Part shown: positions 56,141 through 64,000 of the stretch, one piece after another
Layout: the number at the start of each line of letters is the position of its first letter
How positions within the stretch are numbered: the stretch's first letter is position 1
Assembly: GCF_030815415.1 (NCBI RefSeq)
Contig: NZ_JAUSWW010000001.1
Coordinates: 2,108,001 to 2,172,000 of the forward strand
Direction: 5' to 3'
DNA: 64,000 bases
From: Streptomyces canus
GTDB taxonomy: Bacteria; Actinomycetota; Actinomycetes; Streptomycetales; Streptomycetaceae
The notes under the pieces: model-generated
What the model was told of the DNA's origin: nothing
What the model saw: the letters and a program-made list of their open reading frames with translations, nothing else
Database searches by the model: none
Program-made: the position numbers and the translations under genes

Positions 56141-57889
56141 TCACTTCTTGGCCGGCGTGATGTTGCCGACGGTGATGCCCTTGGGGTTGAGGTGGGAGAT
56201 GTGGCCGCTCTCGGTGCCGGCCGACGGGTCGATCACGCAGTCGATGAGCGCCGGACCGCCGGAGGCGAGGGCCTCGGTCAGGGCGGCGGTGACCTCGGCG
56301 GGGGTGGTGGCGCGGTAGCCCTTGCCGCCGAACGACTCGATGAGCAGGTCGTGGCGGGCCGCCGACATCAGGGTGGTGGGAGAGGGCGCGTCGTCGTACG
56401 GGTTGACGTCGTCGCCGCGGTAGACACCGCCGTTGTTCATGATCACGGTGACGACGGGCAGCCGGTAGCGGCAGATCGTCTCGATCTCGATGCCGCTGAA
56501 CCCGAAGGCGCTGTCGCCCTCGATGGCGACGACCGGTGCGCCGCTCTCGACGGCGGCGGCGATGGCGTACCCCATCCCGATGCCCATGACACCCCAGGTG
56601 CCGCTGTCCAGACGGTGGCGCGGCACATGCATGTCGATGACGTTGCGCGCGATGTCCAGGGCGTTGGCACCCTCGTTGACGATGTACGTCTCCGGGTGCC
56701 GGCGCACGACGTCGCGTACGGCCTTGAGGGCGCCCATGAACTGCATGGGTTGCGGGTCGGCCTCCAGGCGCTTGGCCATCTTGGCGACGTTCTGCGCCGA
56801 GCGCTCCCCCAGTTCGTCGCGCCAGGCCGAAGGGGCCTGGATCTGGCCGGGCTTGGTGCGTTCGGCGAGCACGTCGAGCACCGACTCGATGTCCCCGACG
56901 AGGGGGGCGGAGATGGGCTGGTTGCTGTCCATCTCCTTGGGGTCGATGTCGATCTGGATGAACTTGGCGTCGGGGTTCCACCCCGTCTGCCCGTGGCCGA
57001 GGAGCCAGTTGAGGCGGGCGCCGACGAGCATCACGACGTCGGCCTTCTTCAGCGCCAGGGAACGGGCGGTGGCGGCCGACTGCGGGTGGTCGTCGGGCAG
57101 CAGGCCCTTCGCCATCGACATCGGTACGTAGGGGATGCCGGTCGACTCGATGAACTCCCGTACCTTGGCGTCCGCCTGGGCGTACGCCGCGCCCTTGCCG
57201 AGCACCACCAGCGGGCGTTCGGCGGAGGCCAGCAGCTCGATCGCGCGGTCCACGGCCTCCGGCGCGGGCAGTTGGCGCGGCGCGGGGTCGACGAGACGGC
57301 TCAGCGTGCGGTCGCCCTCGGCCTTGGGCATGATGGCGCCGAGTACCGCGGCGGGGATGTCGAGGTAGACACCGCCGGGGCGTCCGGAGATCGCGGTGCG
57401 CAGGGCGCGGGCGATGCCGCGGCCGATGTCCTCCACGCGGCTGACCCGGTAGGCGGCCTTCACGAAGGGCTGGGCGGCGGCGAGTTGGTCCATCTCCTCG
57501 TAGTCGCCCTGCTTGAGGTCGACGAGGTGGCGCTCGCTGGAGCCGGAGATCTGGACCATGGGGAAGCAGTTGGTGGTCGCGTTCGCCAGCGCGACCAGGC
57601 CGTTGAGGAAGCCGGGGGCCGACACCGTCAGGGCGACGCCGGGCTTCTTGTTGAGGTAGCCGGCGATGGCCGCCGCGTGTCCGGCGTTGCTCTCGTGACG
57701 GAACCCGATGTAGCGGATGCCCTGGGCCTGGGCGAGGCGGGCCAGGTCGGTGATCGGGATGCCGACCACGCCGTAGATGGTGTCGACGTCGTTCATCTTG
57801 AGCGCGTCGACGACCAGGTGGTACCCGTCGGTGAGCTCGGTCGGAACGTCGGCTGCTGCCGCGGTCTCCAGTGGCGAGGGGGCGGTCAT
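56141..57889 (-). CDS. oxc: Oxalyl-CoA decarboxylase
   Basis: ThDP-dependent enzyme of 582 aa that decarboxylates oxalyl-CoA to formyl-CoA and CO2. [11 protein letters not shown] has the cofactor-activating Glu; [21 protein letters not shown] is diagnostic for oxalyl-CoA decarboxylases; the ThDP motif runs from [14 protein letters not shown] to VIMNN. The start chosen is ATG 57889 ([10 protein letters not shown]); the frame is open further upstream through the promoter region. It is divergent from the CoA-ligase gene and first in the oxc-frc operon. Confidence 0.96.
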   Translation of the reverse strand: MTAPSPLETAAAADVPTELTDGYHLVVDALKMNDVDTIYGVVGIPITDLARLAQAQGIRYIGFRHESNAGHAAAIAGYLNKKPGVALTVSAPGFLNGLVALANATTNCFPMVQISGSSERHLVDLKQGDYEEMDQLAAAQPFVKAAYRVSRVEDIGRGIARALRTAISGRPGGVYLDIPAAVLGAIMPKAEGDRTLSRLVDPAPRQLPAPEAVDRAIELLASAERPLVVLGKGAAYAQADAKVREFIESTGIPYVPMSMAKGLLPDDHPQSAATARSLALKKADVVMLVGARLNWLLGHGQTGWNPDAKFIQIDIDPKEMDSNQPISAPLVGDIESVLDVLAERTKPGQIQAPSAWRDELGERSAQNVAKMAKRLEADPQPMQFMGALKAVRDVVRRHPETYIVNEGANALDIARNVIDMHVPRHRLDSGTWGVMGIGMGYAIAAAVESGAPVVAIEGDSAFGFSGIEIETICRYRLPVVTVIMNNGGVYRGDDVNPYDDAPSPTTLMSAARHDLLIESFGGKGYRATTPAEVTAALTEALASGGPALIDCVIDPSAGTESGHISHLNPKGITVGNITPAKK

Positions 57890-57988
57890 GGTCCGAGGTC
57901 CTCCTTGGGCAGATCCTGCCGGAGCGGCTACTGCTCTCACCATCCGCAGCGCGTCCGCCGGCGTCCAAGACCCATCGGCGACCAGCCG

Positions 57989-58051
57989 ATAACCAACTTC
58001 TATCGACGGCCGCCCAGGGCCCTCGCAACTGCCTTGATAGACGCCTGCTAT
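57989..58051. promoter_or_regulatory. Two LysR-type T-N11-A boxes in the oxc/ligase intergenic region
   Basis: CGATA-N9-TATCG around 57989-58003 and GATAG-N7-CTATC around 58036-58052 both contain ATA-N9-TAT. Their centres are 48 bp apart. They lie in the 257-bp gap between divergent oxc and the CoA-ligase gene and are suited to the LysR regulator encoded just after the ligase. Confidence 0.6.
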
Positions 58052-58146
58052 CGGCCGTTCGCCAGTGGGTATTGGACGTGCGTCGCAGGTCACCGCAGGC
58101 TCGCAGAGGACCGAAGCATCGGACCTGGGCGCGAGGGGGTGGGGTC

Positions 58147-59730
58147 ATGGCCGTTCCGGCCGCGGCATCCGTGCGCGACGCGAACCGATACCGGCCTCCG
58201 GCGGTCACGGGCCTCGTCGATCTCCTCGACGCGCAGGTGCGTGAACGCCCGTACGCCCGGGCCCTGGTGGTCACCGGGGAGCGAGTGCACCTGTCCTACC
58301 GGGGTCTCGCGGCCCTGGCGGACGGCGTGGCGGCGCGGCTCGGCGGTACGGGGTTGCGCCGCGGTGACGCGGTCGGCCTGATCTGCGCCAACACCGCGGA
58401 GTTCGTCGTCGCGCTCCTGGGAGCGGCGCGGGCCGGTCTGGTGGCGGCCCCCTTGGACCCGGCATTGCCCGCGCCCCAACTCGCGGCGCGTGTACATGCG
58501 TTGGGGGCGCGGGCGGCCCTGCTGGGACCGGCCGCGACGAACGCCGCCCCGCTGCCGGTTCCGGCCTGGCCGCTGCGCGTGGACGTCTCCCGCGCGGGGA
58601 CGGCGGCCGTCGCGTTCGAGCCCGGCACGTGCGCGGCGCCCCAAGGCAGTGGGGCGGCAGGTGAGTTGTCCTCCCAGGACGCGCTCGTTCTCTTCACCGC
58701 CGGTACCACCGAGCGGGCGAAGATGGTTCCGCTCACCCATGCCAACGTGGCCGCGTCCGTCCACCGCCTGTGCCTCACCTACGAGTTGGGGCCTGGCGAC
58801 GCCACGGTCGCGGTGATGCCGTTCTTCCACGGTCACGGGCTGTTCGCGGCACTGCTGGCCTCCCTGGCCAGCGGAGGCTGTGTGCTGCTGCCCGAGCGGG
58901 GCCGGTTCACGGCAGGCACGTTCTGGAACGACATGCGCGCCGTGGGCGCCACCTGGTTCACCGCGGCCCCGGCCATCCACGAGATCCTGCTGGACCGGTC
59001 GGAGCGGGAGTACCCGGGCCCGCAGGCGCAGGCCCTGAAGTTCGTACGCAGTGGCAGTGCTCCTCTCAACCCGGCGACCCAGCGGGCGCTGGAGCGTACG
59101 TTCGGGGCGCCATTGCTGTCCGCGTACGGGATGACGGAGTCCTCGCACCAGGCGGCCAGCGAGCCGCTGCCGGGGCGGGGTGTGCTGAAGCACGGTTCGG
59201 TCGGGCGGCCGACCGGTGTGGAGATCCGCGTGCTCGACCGCGGTGGGCGGGCCTGCCCGGTGGGTGTCGAGGGCGAGTTGTGGGTGCACGGCCCCACCGT
59301 CGCGCGCGGCTATCTCGGCGACCGGGAGGAGACGGCGTACACCTTCGTCGACGGCTGGTTGCGCACCGGCGACCTGGGCATTCTGGACGCGGACGGGTAC
59401 CTGTCCCTGACCGGTCGTATCAAGAACCTCATCAACCGCGGCGGCGAGAAAATCTCGCCCGAACATGTCGAGGACATCCTCACCGGGTGCCCGGGGGTCG
59501 CCGACGCGGCCGTGTTCGCCGTGCCCGACACGGTGTACGGGCAGCGGGTGGGCGCCGCCGTGGTGGTGCGGGAGAGCGAGGGCGTGGGGCCCGGGGAGAT
59601 CCTGCGGTACTGCCGTGACCGGCTGGCCGCGTTCGAGGTGCCGGACCGGCTCGAGCTGGTCACCGCGCTGCCGTACACCGCGAAGGGCGGGCTGGACCGA
59701 AAGGCGGTGCAGGCGCGTTTCGCACCCTGA
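58147..59730 (+). CDS. Acyl-CoA synthetase, candidate oxalate-CoA ligase
   Basis: ANL-superfamily ligase of 527 aa: A5-type [48 protein letters not shown] and the C-terminal catalytic Lys in [12 protein letters not shown]. The SSHQ and KHGSVGRP features resemble plant/yeast oxalyl-CoA synthetase (AAE3/Pcs60). The P-loop reads [16 protein letters not shown] rather than SGTTGxPKG. Divergent from oxc with LysR boxes between, so direct CoA activation of oxalate to prime the frc/oxc cycle is likely. Confidence 0.85.
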   Translation: MAVPAAASVRDANRYRPPAVTGLVDLLDAQVRERPYARALVVTGERVHLSYRGLAALADGVAARLGGTGLRRGDAVGLICANTAEFVVALLGAARAGLVAAPLDPALPAPQLAARVHALGARAALLGPAATNAAPLPVPAWPLRVDVSRAGTAAVAFEPGTCAAPQGSGAAGELSSQDALVLFTAGTTERAKMVPLTHANVAASVHRLCLTYELGPGDATVAVMPFFHGHGLFAALLASLASGGCVLLPERGRFTAGTFWNDMRAVGATWFTAAPAIHEILLDRSEREYPGPQAQALKFVRSGSAPLNPATQRALERTFGAPLLSAYGMTESSHQAASEPLPGRGVLKHGSVGRPTGVEIRVLDRGGRACPVGVEGELWVHGPTVARGYLGDREETAYTFVDGWLRTGDLGILDADGYLSLTGRIKNLINRGGEKISPEHVEDILTGCPGVADAAVFAVPDTVYGQRVGAAVVVRESEGVGPGEILRYCRDRLAAFEVPDRLELVTALPYTAKGGLDRKAVQARFAP

Positions 59731-59751
59731 CACCGGCTTCGGACGGCGGGC

Positions 59752-60684
59752 TCAGCGCACGCGGTGCTCGCTGGGCAGCGGGCGGGCGAAGAAGTCGTCC
59801 AGGGACAGGCCGGTCGCCGCGTTGACGAAGGCGCGGGCGGCGACCGAGCCGGGGGTCGCGGCGTGGATCGCCACGGACACCTGCGCGCCGGCCTCCGGGT
59901 CGACCAGGGGCAGCGCTCTGGTCCGGCCGATGACGGGCATCGCCCGCAGCCAGGTGTGCGGCACGATGCTGGCCCACTCGCCGCCGCCGACGTGCGCGTA
60001 GAGGGAGGCGATGGAGTCCGTCTCGACCTGTGGGGTGACCACGAGCCCCTTCTCGGCGAACACGGTGTCCACGATCTGCCGGATCCGCATGTCGGGCGTC
60101 AGCAGCGCGAGCGGCAACTGGGCCGCGTCCGCCCATGTCACGGTCGAGGACTGCGCCGCCAGATGGTCGTCGGACACCAGCAGCATGTAGCGCTCCTGGT
60201 AGAGGGGTACGACCTGGAGGCCCTCCTGGTCGTCGGGGTCGAAGTGGGCGATCGCCACGTCGAGTTCGTAGTCGCGCAGCTGACGGTGGAGCTCCTTCGT
60301 CGACAGCCGGGAGCGCACCTGCACCTTGGCGAGGGGGTGGGCGGCGCAGAACGCGGCCACGGGGAGCGCCAGGGTCGTGGACGCCGTGGGGTCCGTGCCG
60401 AGCCGCAGCGTGCCCGTGATGCCGGACTGCACGGCGGCCACCTCCGCCTTGAACGCGTCCTGTTCGGCGAGAATCCGTTTGGCCCATACGACGAGCCGCT
60501 CGCCTTCGGGAGTGAGGCCCTGGTAGTTGTGCCCGCGGTTGATGAGCGTGACGTTCAGCTCCCGCTCCAGCTTGGCTATCGCCGCCGACAGCGCGGGCTG
60601 GGAGACGTAACAGGCTTCCGCCGCCCGGGCGAAGTGGCGTTCCCGCGCCACCGCCACGAAGTACTCGAGCTGCCGGAACAGCAT
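59752..60684 (-). CDS. LysR family regulator of the oxalate genes
   Basis: Regulator of 310 aa with the LysR HTH FVAVARERHFARAAEACYVSQPALSAAIAKLE and a periplasmic-binding-like effector domain. ATG 60684 is preceded by GAGAGG. The gene is convergent with the CoA ligase (22-bp gap). Candidate LysR boxes lie between oxc and the ligase; oxalate or oxalyl-CoA is the probable effector. Confidence 0.9.
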   Translation of the reverse strand: MLFRQLEYFVAVARERHFARAAEACYVSQPALSAAIAKLERELNVTLINRGHNYQGLTPEGERLVVWAKRILAEQDAFKAEVAAVQSGITGTLRLGTDPTASTTLALPVAAFCAAHPLAKVQVRSRLSTKELHRQLRDYELDVAIAHFDPDDQEGLQVVPLYQERYMLLVSDDHLAAQSSTVTWADAAQLPLALLTPDMRIRQIVDTVFAEKGLVVTPQVETDSIASLYAHVGGGEWASIVPHTWLRAMPVIGRTRALPLVDPEAGAQVSVAIHAATPGSVAARAFVNAATGLSLDDFFARPLPSEHRVR

Positions 60685-60724
60685 GAACGACTCCTCTCTG
60701 CCCGAGGCCGCCCCACCTAGCTCC

Positions 60725-60790
60725 ATACTGTATGCAGTATTTGGGATATGTACAGGGGAGAAAGTCGGGCCCGGTGCACGAACTGTATGC
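60725..60790. promoter_or_regulatory. Two CTGTATGC boxes between LysR and formate dehydrogenase genes
   Basis: ATACTG-TATG-CAGTAT at 60725-60740 is an inverted repeat containing CTGTATGC (60728-60735); a second CTGTATGC is at 60783-60790, within a partial GCCGACCGGC palindrome. They are 44 and 99 bp upstream of the LysR start, and downstream of the leftward formate dehydrogenase operon. Confidence 0.5.
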
Positions 60791-60852
60791 CGACCGGCAT
60801 GAGAGCGCCTGCGCCCGCCGCACGTCCCCGCAGCGGGCGCAGGCGCGGTCCT

Positions 60853-61065
60853 TCAGCGCAGGAGCTTCACCGCGGCCACCACCAGGGGGTCGAGGCCCTC
60901 CGCGCCGGCGTCCACGAACTCGTACAGTCTGGTGCGCATGCGCGGGTCCCAGAACCTGCCGATGTGCCCCGCGATCTCCTCGGCAGCCCGCTCCCCCGGC
61001 AGATGGCCGAGGTTGCGGGCGATGTCGTTCGCCATCCGGAGCTCGGACGGCACGGTCGCTGTCAT
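60853..61065 (-). CDS. fdsD: Formate dehydrogenase delta subunit
   Basis: Small 70-aa FdsD protein with the family pattern RMANDIARNLGH, then AAEEIAGHIGRFWDPRMRTRLYEFV. In Cupriavidus and Rhodobacter FdsD is part of the soluble NAD-dependent molybdenum formate dehydrogenase or its maturation. It begins 1 bp after the alpha-subunit stop and ends the operon. Confidence 0.92.
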   Translation of the reverse strand: MTATVPSELRMANDIARNLGHLPGERAAEEIAGHIGRFWDPRMRTRLYEFVDAGAEGLDPLVVAAVKLLR

Positions 61066-61066
61066 C

Positions 61067-63883
61067 TCAGTCCACCACCGTCACGAGGTCGTTCTCGGCG
61101 ACTTCACCCTTGCCGGCCCGGTCCGGGCGGGCGAGCCCCACCTGGACGGCGGTCACCTTGTACTCGGGGCAGTTGGTGGCCCAGTCAGAGTTCTCCGTGG
61201 TCACCACGTTGGCCCCGGTCACCGGGTGGTGGAAGGTGGTGTAGACGACGCCGGTCGGCATCCGGTCGGAGATCTCCGCGCGCAGGGTCGTCTGCCCGAC
61301 GCGGCTGGCCAGGGTGACCATGTCACCGTCCTTGATCCCGCGGTCCTCGGCGTCGTGGGGGTGCAGTTCCAGGATGTCCTCGGGGTGCCAGGCGACGTTG
61401 CCGGTACGCCGGGTCTGCGCGCCGACGTTGTACTGGCTGAGGATCCGTCCGGTGGTGAGGACCAGCGGGAAACGCCGGGTGCTGCGCTCGTTGGTGGGCA
61501 CATAGGAGGTGACCACGAACTTGCCCTTGCCGCGCACGAATTCGTCCACGTGCATGATCGGCGTCCCCTCCGGAGCCTCCTCGTTGCACGGCCACTGGAC
61601 GCTGCCGAGCTTGTCGAGGAGGTCGAAGGAGACGCCGGTGAACGTCGGGGTGACCGAGGCGATCTCGTCCATGATCCGGCTCGGATGGTCGTAGGCCATG
61701 GGATACCCCATGGCGGTGGCGATCTCGCTGACGATCTGCCACTCGTGCTTGCCGGTCTTGGGTTTCATGACCGCACGGACGCGGTTGATACGGCGTTCGG
61801 CGTTGGTGAAGGTGCCGTCCTTCTCCAGGAACGAGGCCCCGGGCAGGAAGACATGGGCGAACTTGGCCGTCTCGTTGAGGAACAGGTCCTGTACGACGAC
61901 GAGTTCCATGGCCTTCAGCGCGGACGTGACGTGCTGGAGGTTGGGGTCGGACTGGGCGATGTCCTCGCCGTGGACGAAGAGTCCGCGGAAGGTTCCGTCG
62001 ATGGCAGCGTCGAACATGTTGGGGATGCGAAGTCCCGGTTCCGCGAGGAGGGTTCCGCCCCAGAGGTTCTCGAAGACGGTGCGTACCGCGTCGTCGGAGA
62101 CATGCCGGTAGCCGGGCAGCTCGTGCGGGAACGAGCCCATGTCGCAGGATCCTTGGACGTTGTTCTGTCCTCGCAGCGGGTTCACGCCGACGCCGTCGCG
62201 GCCGATGTTGCCGCACGCCATCGCCAGGTTCGCCATTCCCATGACCATGGTGGAGCCCTGGCTGTGCTCGGTGACGCCGAGACCGTAGTAGATGGCGCCG
62301 TTGGGGGCCTCGGCGTACAGCCTTGCGGCGGCGCGGAGTTCGGCGGCCGGGACGCCGGTGACGGGTTCCACCGCTTCCGGGCTGTTCTCCGGCCGGGCGA
62401 TGAACTCCGCCCAGTCGTCGAAGCCTTCGCACCTGGCGTCCACGAAGGAACGGTCGACCAGGCCTTCGGTGACGACGACGTGGGCCATCGCGTTGACCAC
62501 GGCCACGTTGGTGCTGGGCCTGAGCTGAAGGTGGTGCCGGGCCTCGACGTGCGGCGAGCGCACGAGGTCGATGCGGCGCGGGTCGACGACGATCAGCTTG
62601 GCGCCCTCGCGCAGCCGGCGCTTCATCCGGGAGGCGAACACCGGGTGCCCGTCCGTGGGATTGGCGCCGATCACCATGATGACATCGGCCTCGGCGACCG
62701 AACGGAAGTCCTGGGTGCCCGCCGACTCGCCGAAGGTCTGCTTGAGGCCGTACCCCGTCGGGGAGTGGCAGACGCGGGCGCAGGTGTCGACGTTGTTGTT
62801 GCCGAAGGCCGCGCGGACCATCTTCTGGACGACGTAGACCTCTTCGTTGGTGCAGCGCGAGGAGGTGATGGCGCCGACGGAGCTCGTGCCGTACCGGTCC
62901 TGGAGCTCGCGCATCCGCCGGGCGACGGTGCCGATCGCCTCGTCCCACTCGACCTCGCGCCAGGGGTCGGTGATCCTTTCGCGGACCATGGGCTTGAGTT
63001 GACGGTCGGGGTGGGTGGCGTAGCCGAAGGCGAAGCGGCCCTTCACACAGGAGTGGCCCTCGTTCGCACCGCCGTCCTTGTACGGCACCATGCGCACGAG
63101 TTCGTCGCCGCGCAGCTCGGCCTTGAAGGAGCAGCCGACACCGCAGTACGCGCACGTGGTCACAACCGACCGTGTCGGCATGCCGAGTTCGACGACCGAG
63201 CGCTCCTGGAGCGTGGACGTCGGGCATGCCTGGACACAGGCGCCGCAGGAGACGCACTCGGAGTCCATGAAGGACTCACCGGCGCCCGCCGAGACCTTGG
63301 AGTCGAAGCCGCGGCCCTCGATGGTGAGGGCGAAGGTGCCCTGGACCTCGCCGCAGGCGCGGACGCAGCGGGAGCAGGCGATGCACTTGGCGGGGTCGAA
63401 GTCGAAGTAGGGGTTGGAGGTGTCCTTCTCGGCGTCGAGATGGTTCTCGCCCTCGTAGCCGTAGCGGACCTGCCGCAGGCCCACCACGCCTGCCATGTCC
63501 TGGAGTTCGCAGTCGCCGTTGGCGGGGCAGGTGAGGCAGTCCAGGGGGTGGTCGGAGATGTAGAGCTCCATGACGCCCTGGCGGAGCTTCTCCACCTTCG
63601 GCGTCTGGGTGGTCACCTTCATCCCGTCGGAGCACGGGGTGGTGCAGGACGCCGGAGTGCCGCGCCGCCCGTCGATCTCCACCACGCACAGGCGGCAGGA
63701 GCCGAACGCCTCCAGACTGTCCGTGGCACACAACTTGGGTATCTCGACACCGGCCTGCGCCGCGGCGCGCATCACCGAGGTGCCCTCGGGGACGTTCACC
63801 GCCAGGCCGTCGATCTCCACCGACACCGTTGCCGGGCCGGGCTGTTCCGGGGTTCCGTAGTCGGGTTCCTTGAGAAGGCTCAT
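61067..63883 (-). CDS. fdsA: NAD-type formate dehydrogenase alpha subunit
   Basis: Molybdenum enzyme of 938 aa. The N-terminal [2Fe-2S] domain (GSCRLCVVEIDG), a His/Cys cluster (HPLDCLTCPANGDC), two [4Fe-4S] ferredoxin motifs (CIACSRCVRAC; CVSCGACVQACP) and a bis-MGD domain starting at CAYCGVGCSF are visible. The Mo ligand is Cys in ARVCHSPTGYG, not selenocysteine. It oxidises formate to CO2 and passes electrons to the NAD-binding beta subunit. Its ATG overlaps the upstream stop by 4 bp. Confidence 0.95.
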   Translation of the reverse strand: MSLLKEPDYGTPEQPGPATVSVEIDGLAVNVPEGTSVMRAAAQAGVEIPKLCATDSLEAFGSCRLCVVEIDGRRGTPASCTTPCSDGMKVTTQTPKVEKLRQGVMELYISDHPLDCLTCPANGDCELQDMAGVVGLRQVRYGYEGENHLDAEKDTSNPYFDFDPAKCIACSRCVRACGEVQGTFALTIEGRGFDSKVSAGAGESFMDSECVSCGACVQACPTSTLQERSVVELGMPTRSVVTTCAYCGVGCSFKAELRGDELVRMVPYKDGGANEGHSCVKGRFAFGYATHPDRQLKPMVRERITDPWREVEWDEAIGTVARRMRELQDRYGTSSVGAITSSRCTNEEVYVVQKMVRAAFGNNNVDTCARVCHSPTGYGLKQTFGESAGTQDFRSVAEADVIMVIGANPTDGHPVFASRMKRRLREGAKLIVVDPRRIDLVRSPHVEARHHLQLRPSTNVAVVNAMAHVVVTEGLVDRSFVDARCEGFDDWAEFIARPENSPEAVEPVTGVPAAELRAAARLYAEAPNGAIYYGLGVTEHSQGSTMVMGMANLAMACGNIGRDGVGVNPLRGQNNVQGSCDMGSFPHELPGYRHVSDDAVRTVFENLWGGTLLAEPGLRIPNMFDAAIDGTFRGLFVHGEDIAQSDPNLQHVTSALKAMELVVVQDLFLNETAKFAHVFLPGASFLEKDGTFTNAERRINRVRAVMKPKTGKHEWQIVSEIATAMGYPMAYDHPSRIMDEIASVTPTFTGVSFDLLDKLGSVQWPCNEEAPEGTPIMHVDEFVRGKGKFVVTSYVPTNERSTRRFPLVLTTGRILSQYNVGAQTRRTGNVAWHPEDILELHPHDAEDRGIKDGDMVTLASRVGQTTLRAEISDRMPTGVVYTTFHHPVTGANVVTTENSDWATNCPEYKVTAVQVGLARPDRAGKGEVAENDLVTVVD

Positions 63884-64000
63884 GCAGTGCCCTCCGTCCT
63901 CACGCCAGTGGCGTTCACGGGTTGGATCTCCAGGAGCCGGCGGCCGCCGTGGAAGTCGTCGGGGAAGTGGGTGAGGGCGCTGCGCACGGGCATCGGGGTC
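63880..64000 (-). CDS. fdsB: Formate dehydrogenase beta subunit, C-terminal end (partial)
   Basis: The last 39 codons of the gene upstream of the alpha subunit, cut by the window edge. PVRSALTHFPDDFHGGRRL fits the C-terminus of FdsB/NuoF-like NADH-binding subunits, and FdsB normally precedes FdsA. Overlap ATGA with the alpha subunit. Identification rests on position and a short match. Confidence 0.75.
   Translation of the reverse strand, partial: TPMPVRSALTHFPDDFHGGRRLLEIQPVNATGVRTEGTA

Noticed and set aside
54933..58381. Two long + strand frames opposite frc and oxc.
   Set aside because: Antisense shadows; frc and oxc are unmistakable on the minus strand.

Overview
The window is high-GC DNA with the codon use, GTG starts, ATGA-type gene overlaps and gene neighbourhoods of a Streptomyces chromosome. 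From memory, the order zwf-opcA-pgi-gnd followed a few genes later by a divergent GTP cyclohydrolase II resembles the SCO66xx region of S. coelicolor. No phage, IS transposase, CRISPR array or rRNA is visible. There is one tRNA (Leu, GAG).

Layout. 0-5.7 kb: an oxidative pentose phosphate/glycolysis operon (end of a transaldolase, zwf, opcA, pgi, gnd, a histidine phosphatase) closed by a 46-nt palindrome. 5.8-11.2 kb: a quinate/shikimate catabolic block, with a 3-dehydroshikimate dehydratase fused to an HPPD-like domain, a shikimate dehydrogenase homologue, a divergent TetR regulator and an MHS-type symporter; a 217-bp MITE-like element lies between the first two. 11.2-19.3 kb: three VOC proteins, a short UvrA-like ABC protein, a PPOX-type protein, an autoregulated TetR/MFS pair and a beta-lactamase-fold hydrolase. 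19.3-22.7 kb: an FAD oxidase plus two saccharopine-dehydrogenase-like enzymes in one operon.

22.7-30.0 kb is the most interesting part. A GTP cyclohydrolase II carries the Tyr-to-Met change known to stop the reaction at the formylamino pyrimidine FAPy. It sits beside a creatininase-family (ArfB-like) protein, a flippase-like membrane protein, a methyltransferase, a glycosyltransferase, a PTPS-fold protein lacking catalytic residues, an MDR oxidoreductase and a CDP-alcohol phosphatidyltransferase. Together they look like a conserved pathway from GTP to an unidentified, perhaps lipid-linked, product.

30.0-36.7 kb: an MFS exporter, a fused DppB/DppC-type permease and its lipoprotein (no ATPase gene next to them), a GNAT enzyme, then a probably zinc-regulated ATPase/small-protein pair behind a strong promoter with a Zur-like box. 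36.7-46.8 kb: a DUF4132 protein with an alpha/beta hydrolase, a beta-glucoside ABC importer with GH1 glucosidase, and a second EF-G. 47.5-51.9 kb: a compact operon (zinc alcohol dehydrogenase, radical SAM enzyme, helical-repeat protein, EamA exporter) whose last frame runs into a convergent tRNA-Leu gene.

52.1-64 kb: a GntR regulator, a ketopantoate-reductase-type enzyme, a PAS protein, and an oxalate oxidation module. The module has formyl-CoA transferase, oxalyl-CoA decarboxylase, a candidate oxalate-CoA ligase, a LysR regulator with candidate binding sites between the divergent genes, and an NAD-type formate dehydrogenase (delta, alpha, and the end of beta). Oxalate would be split to CO2 and formyl-CoA/formate, and the formate oxidised to CO2 with NADH. 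A CTGTAT(A/G)C motif recurs in the intergenic regions of this part.
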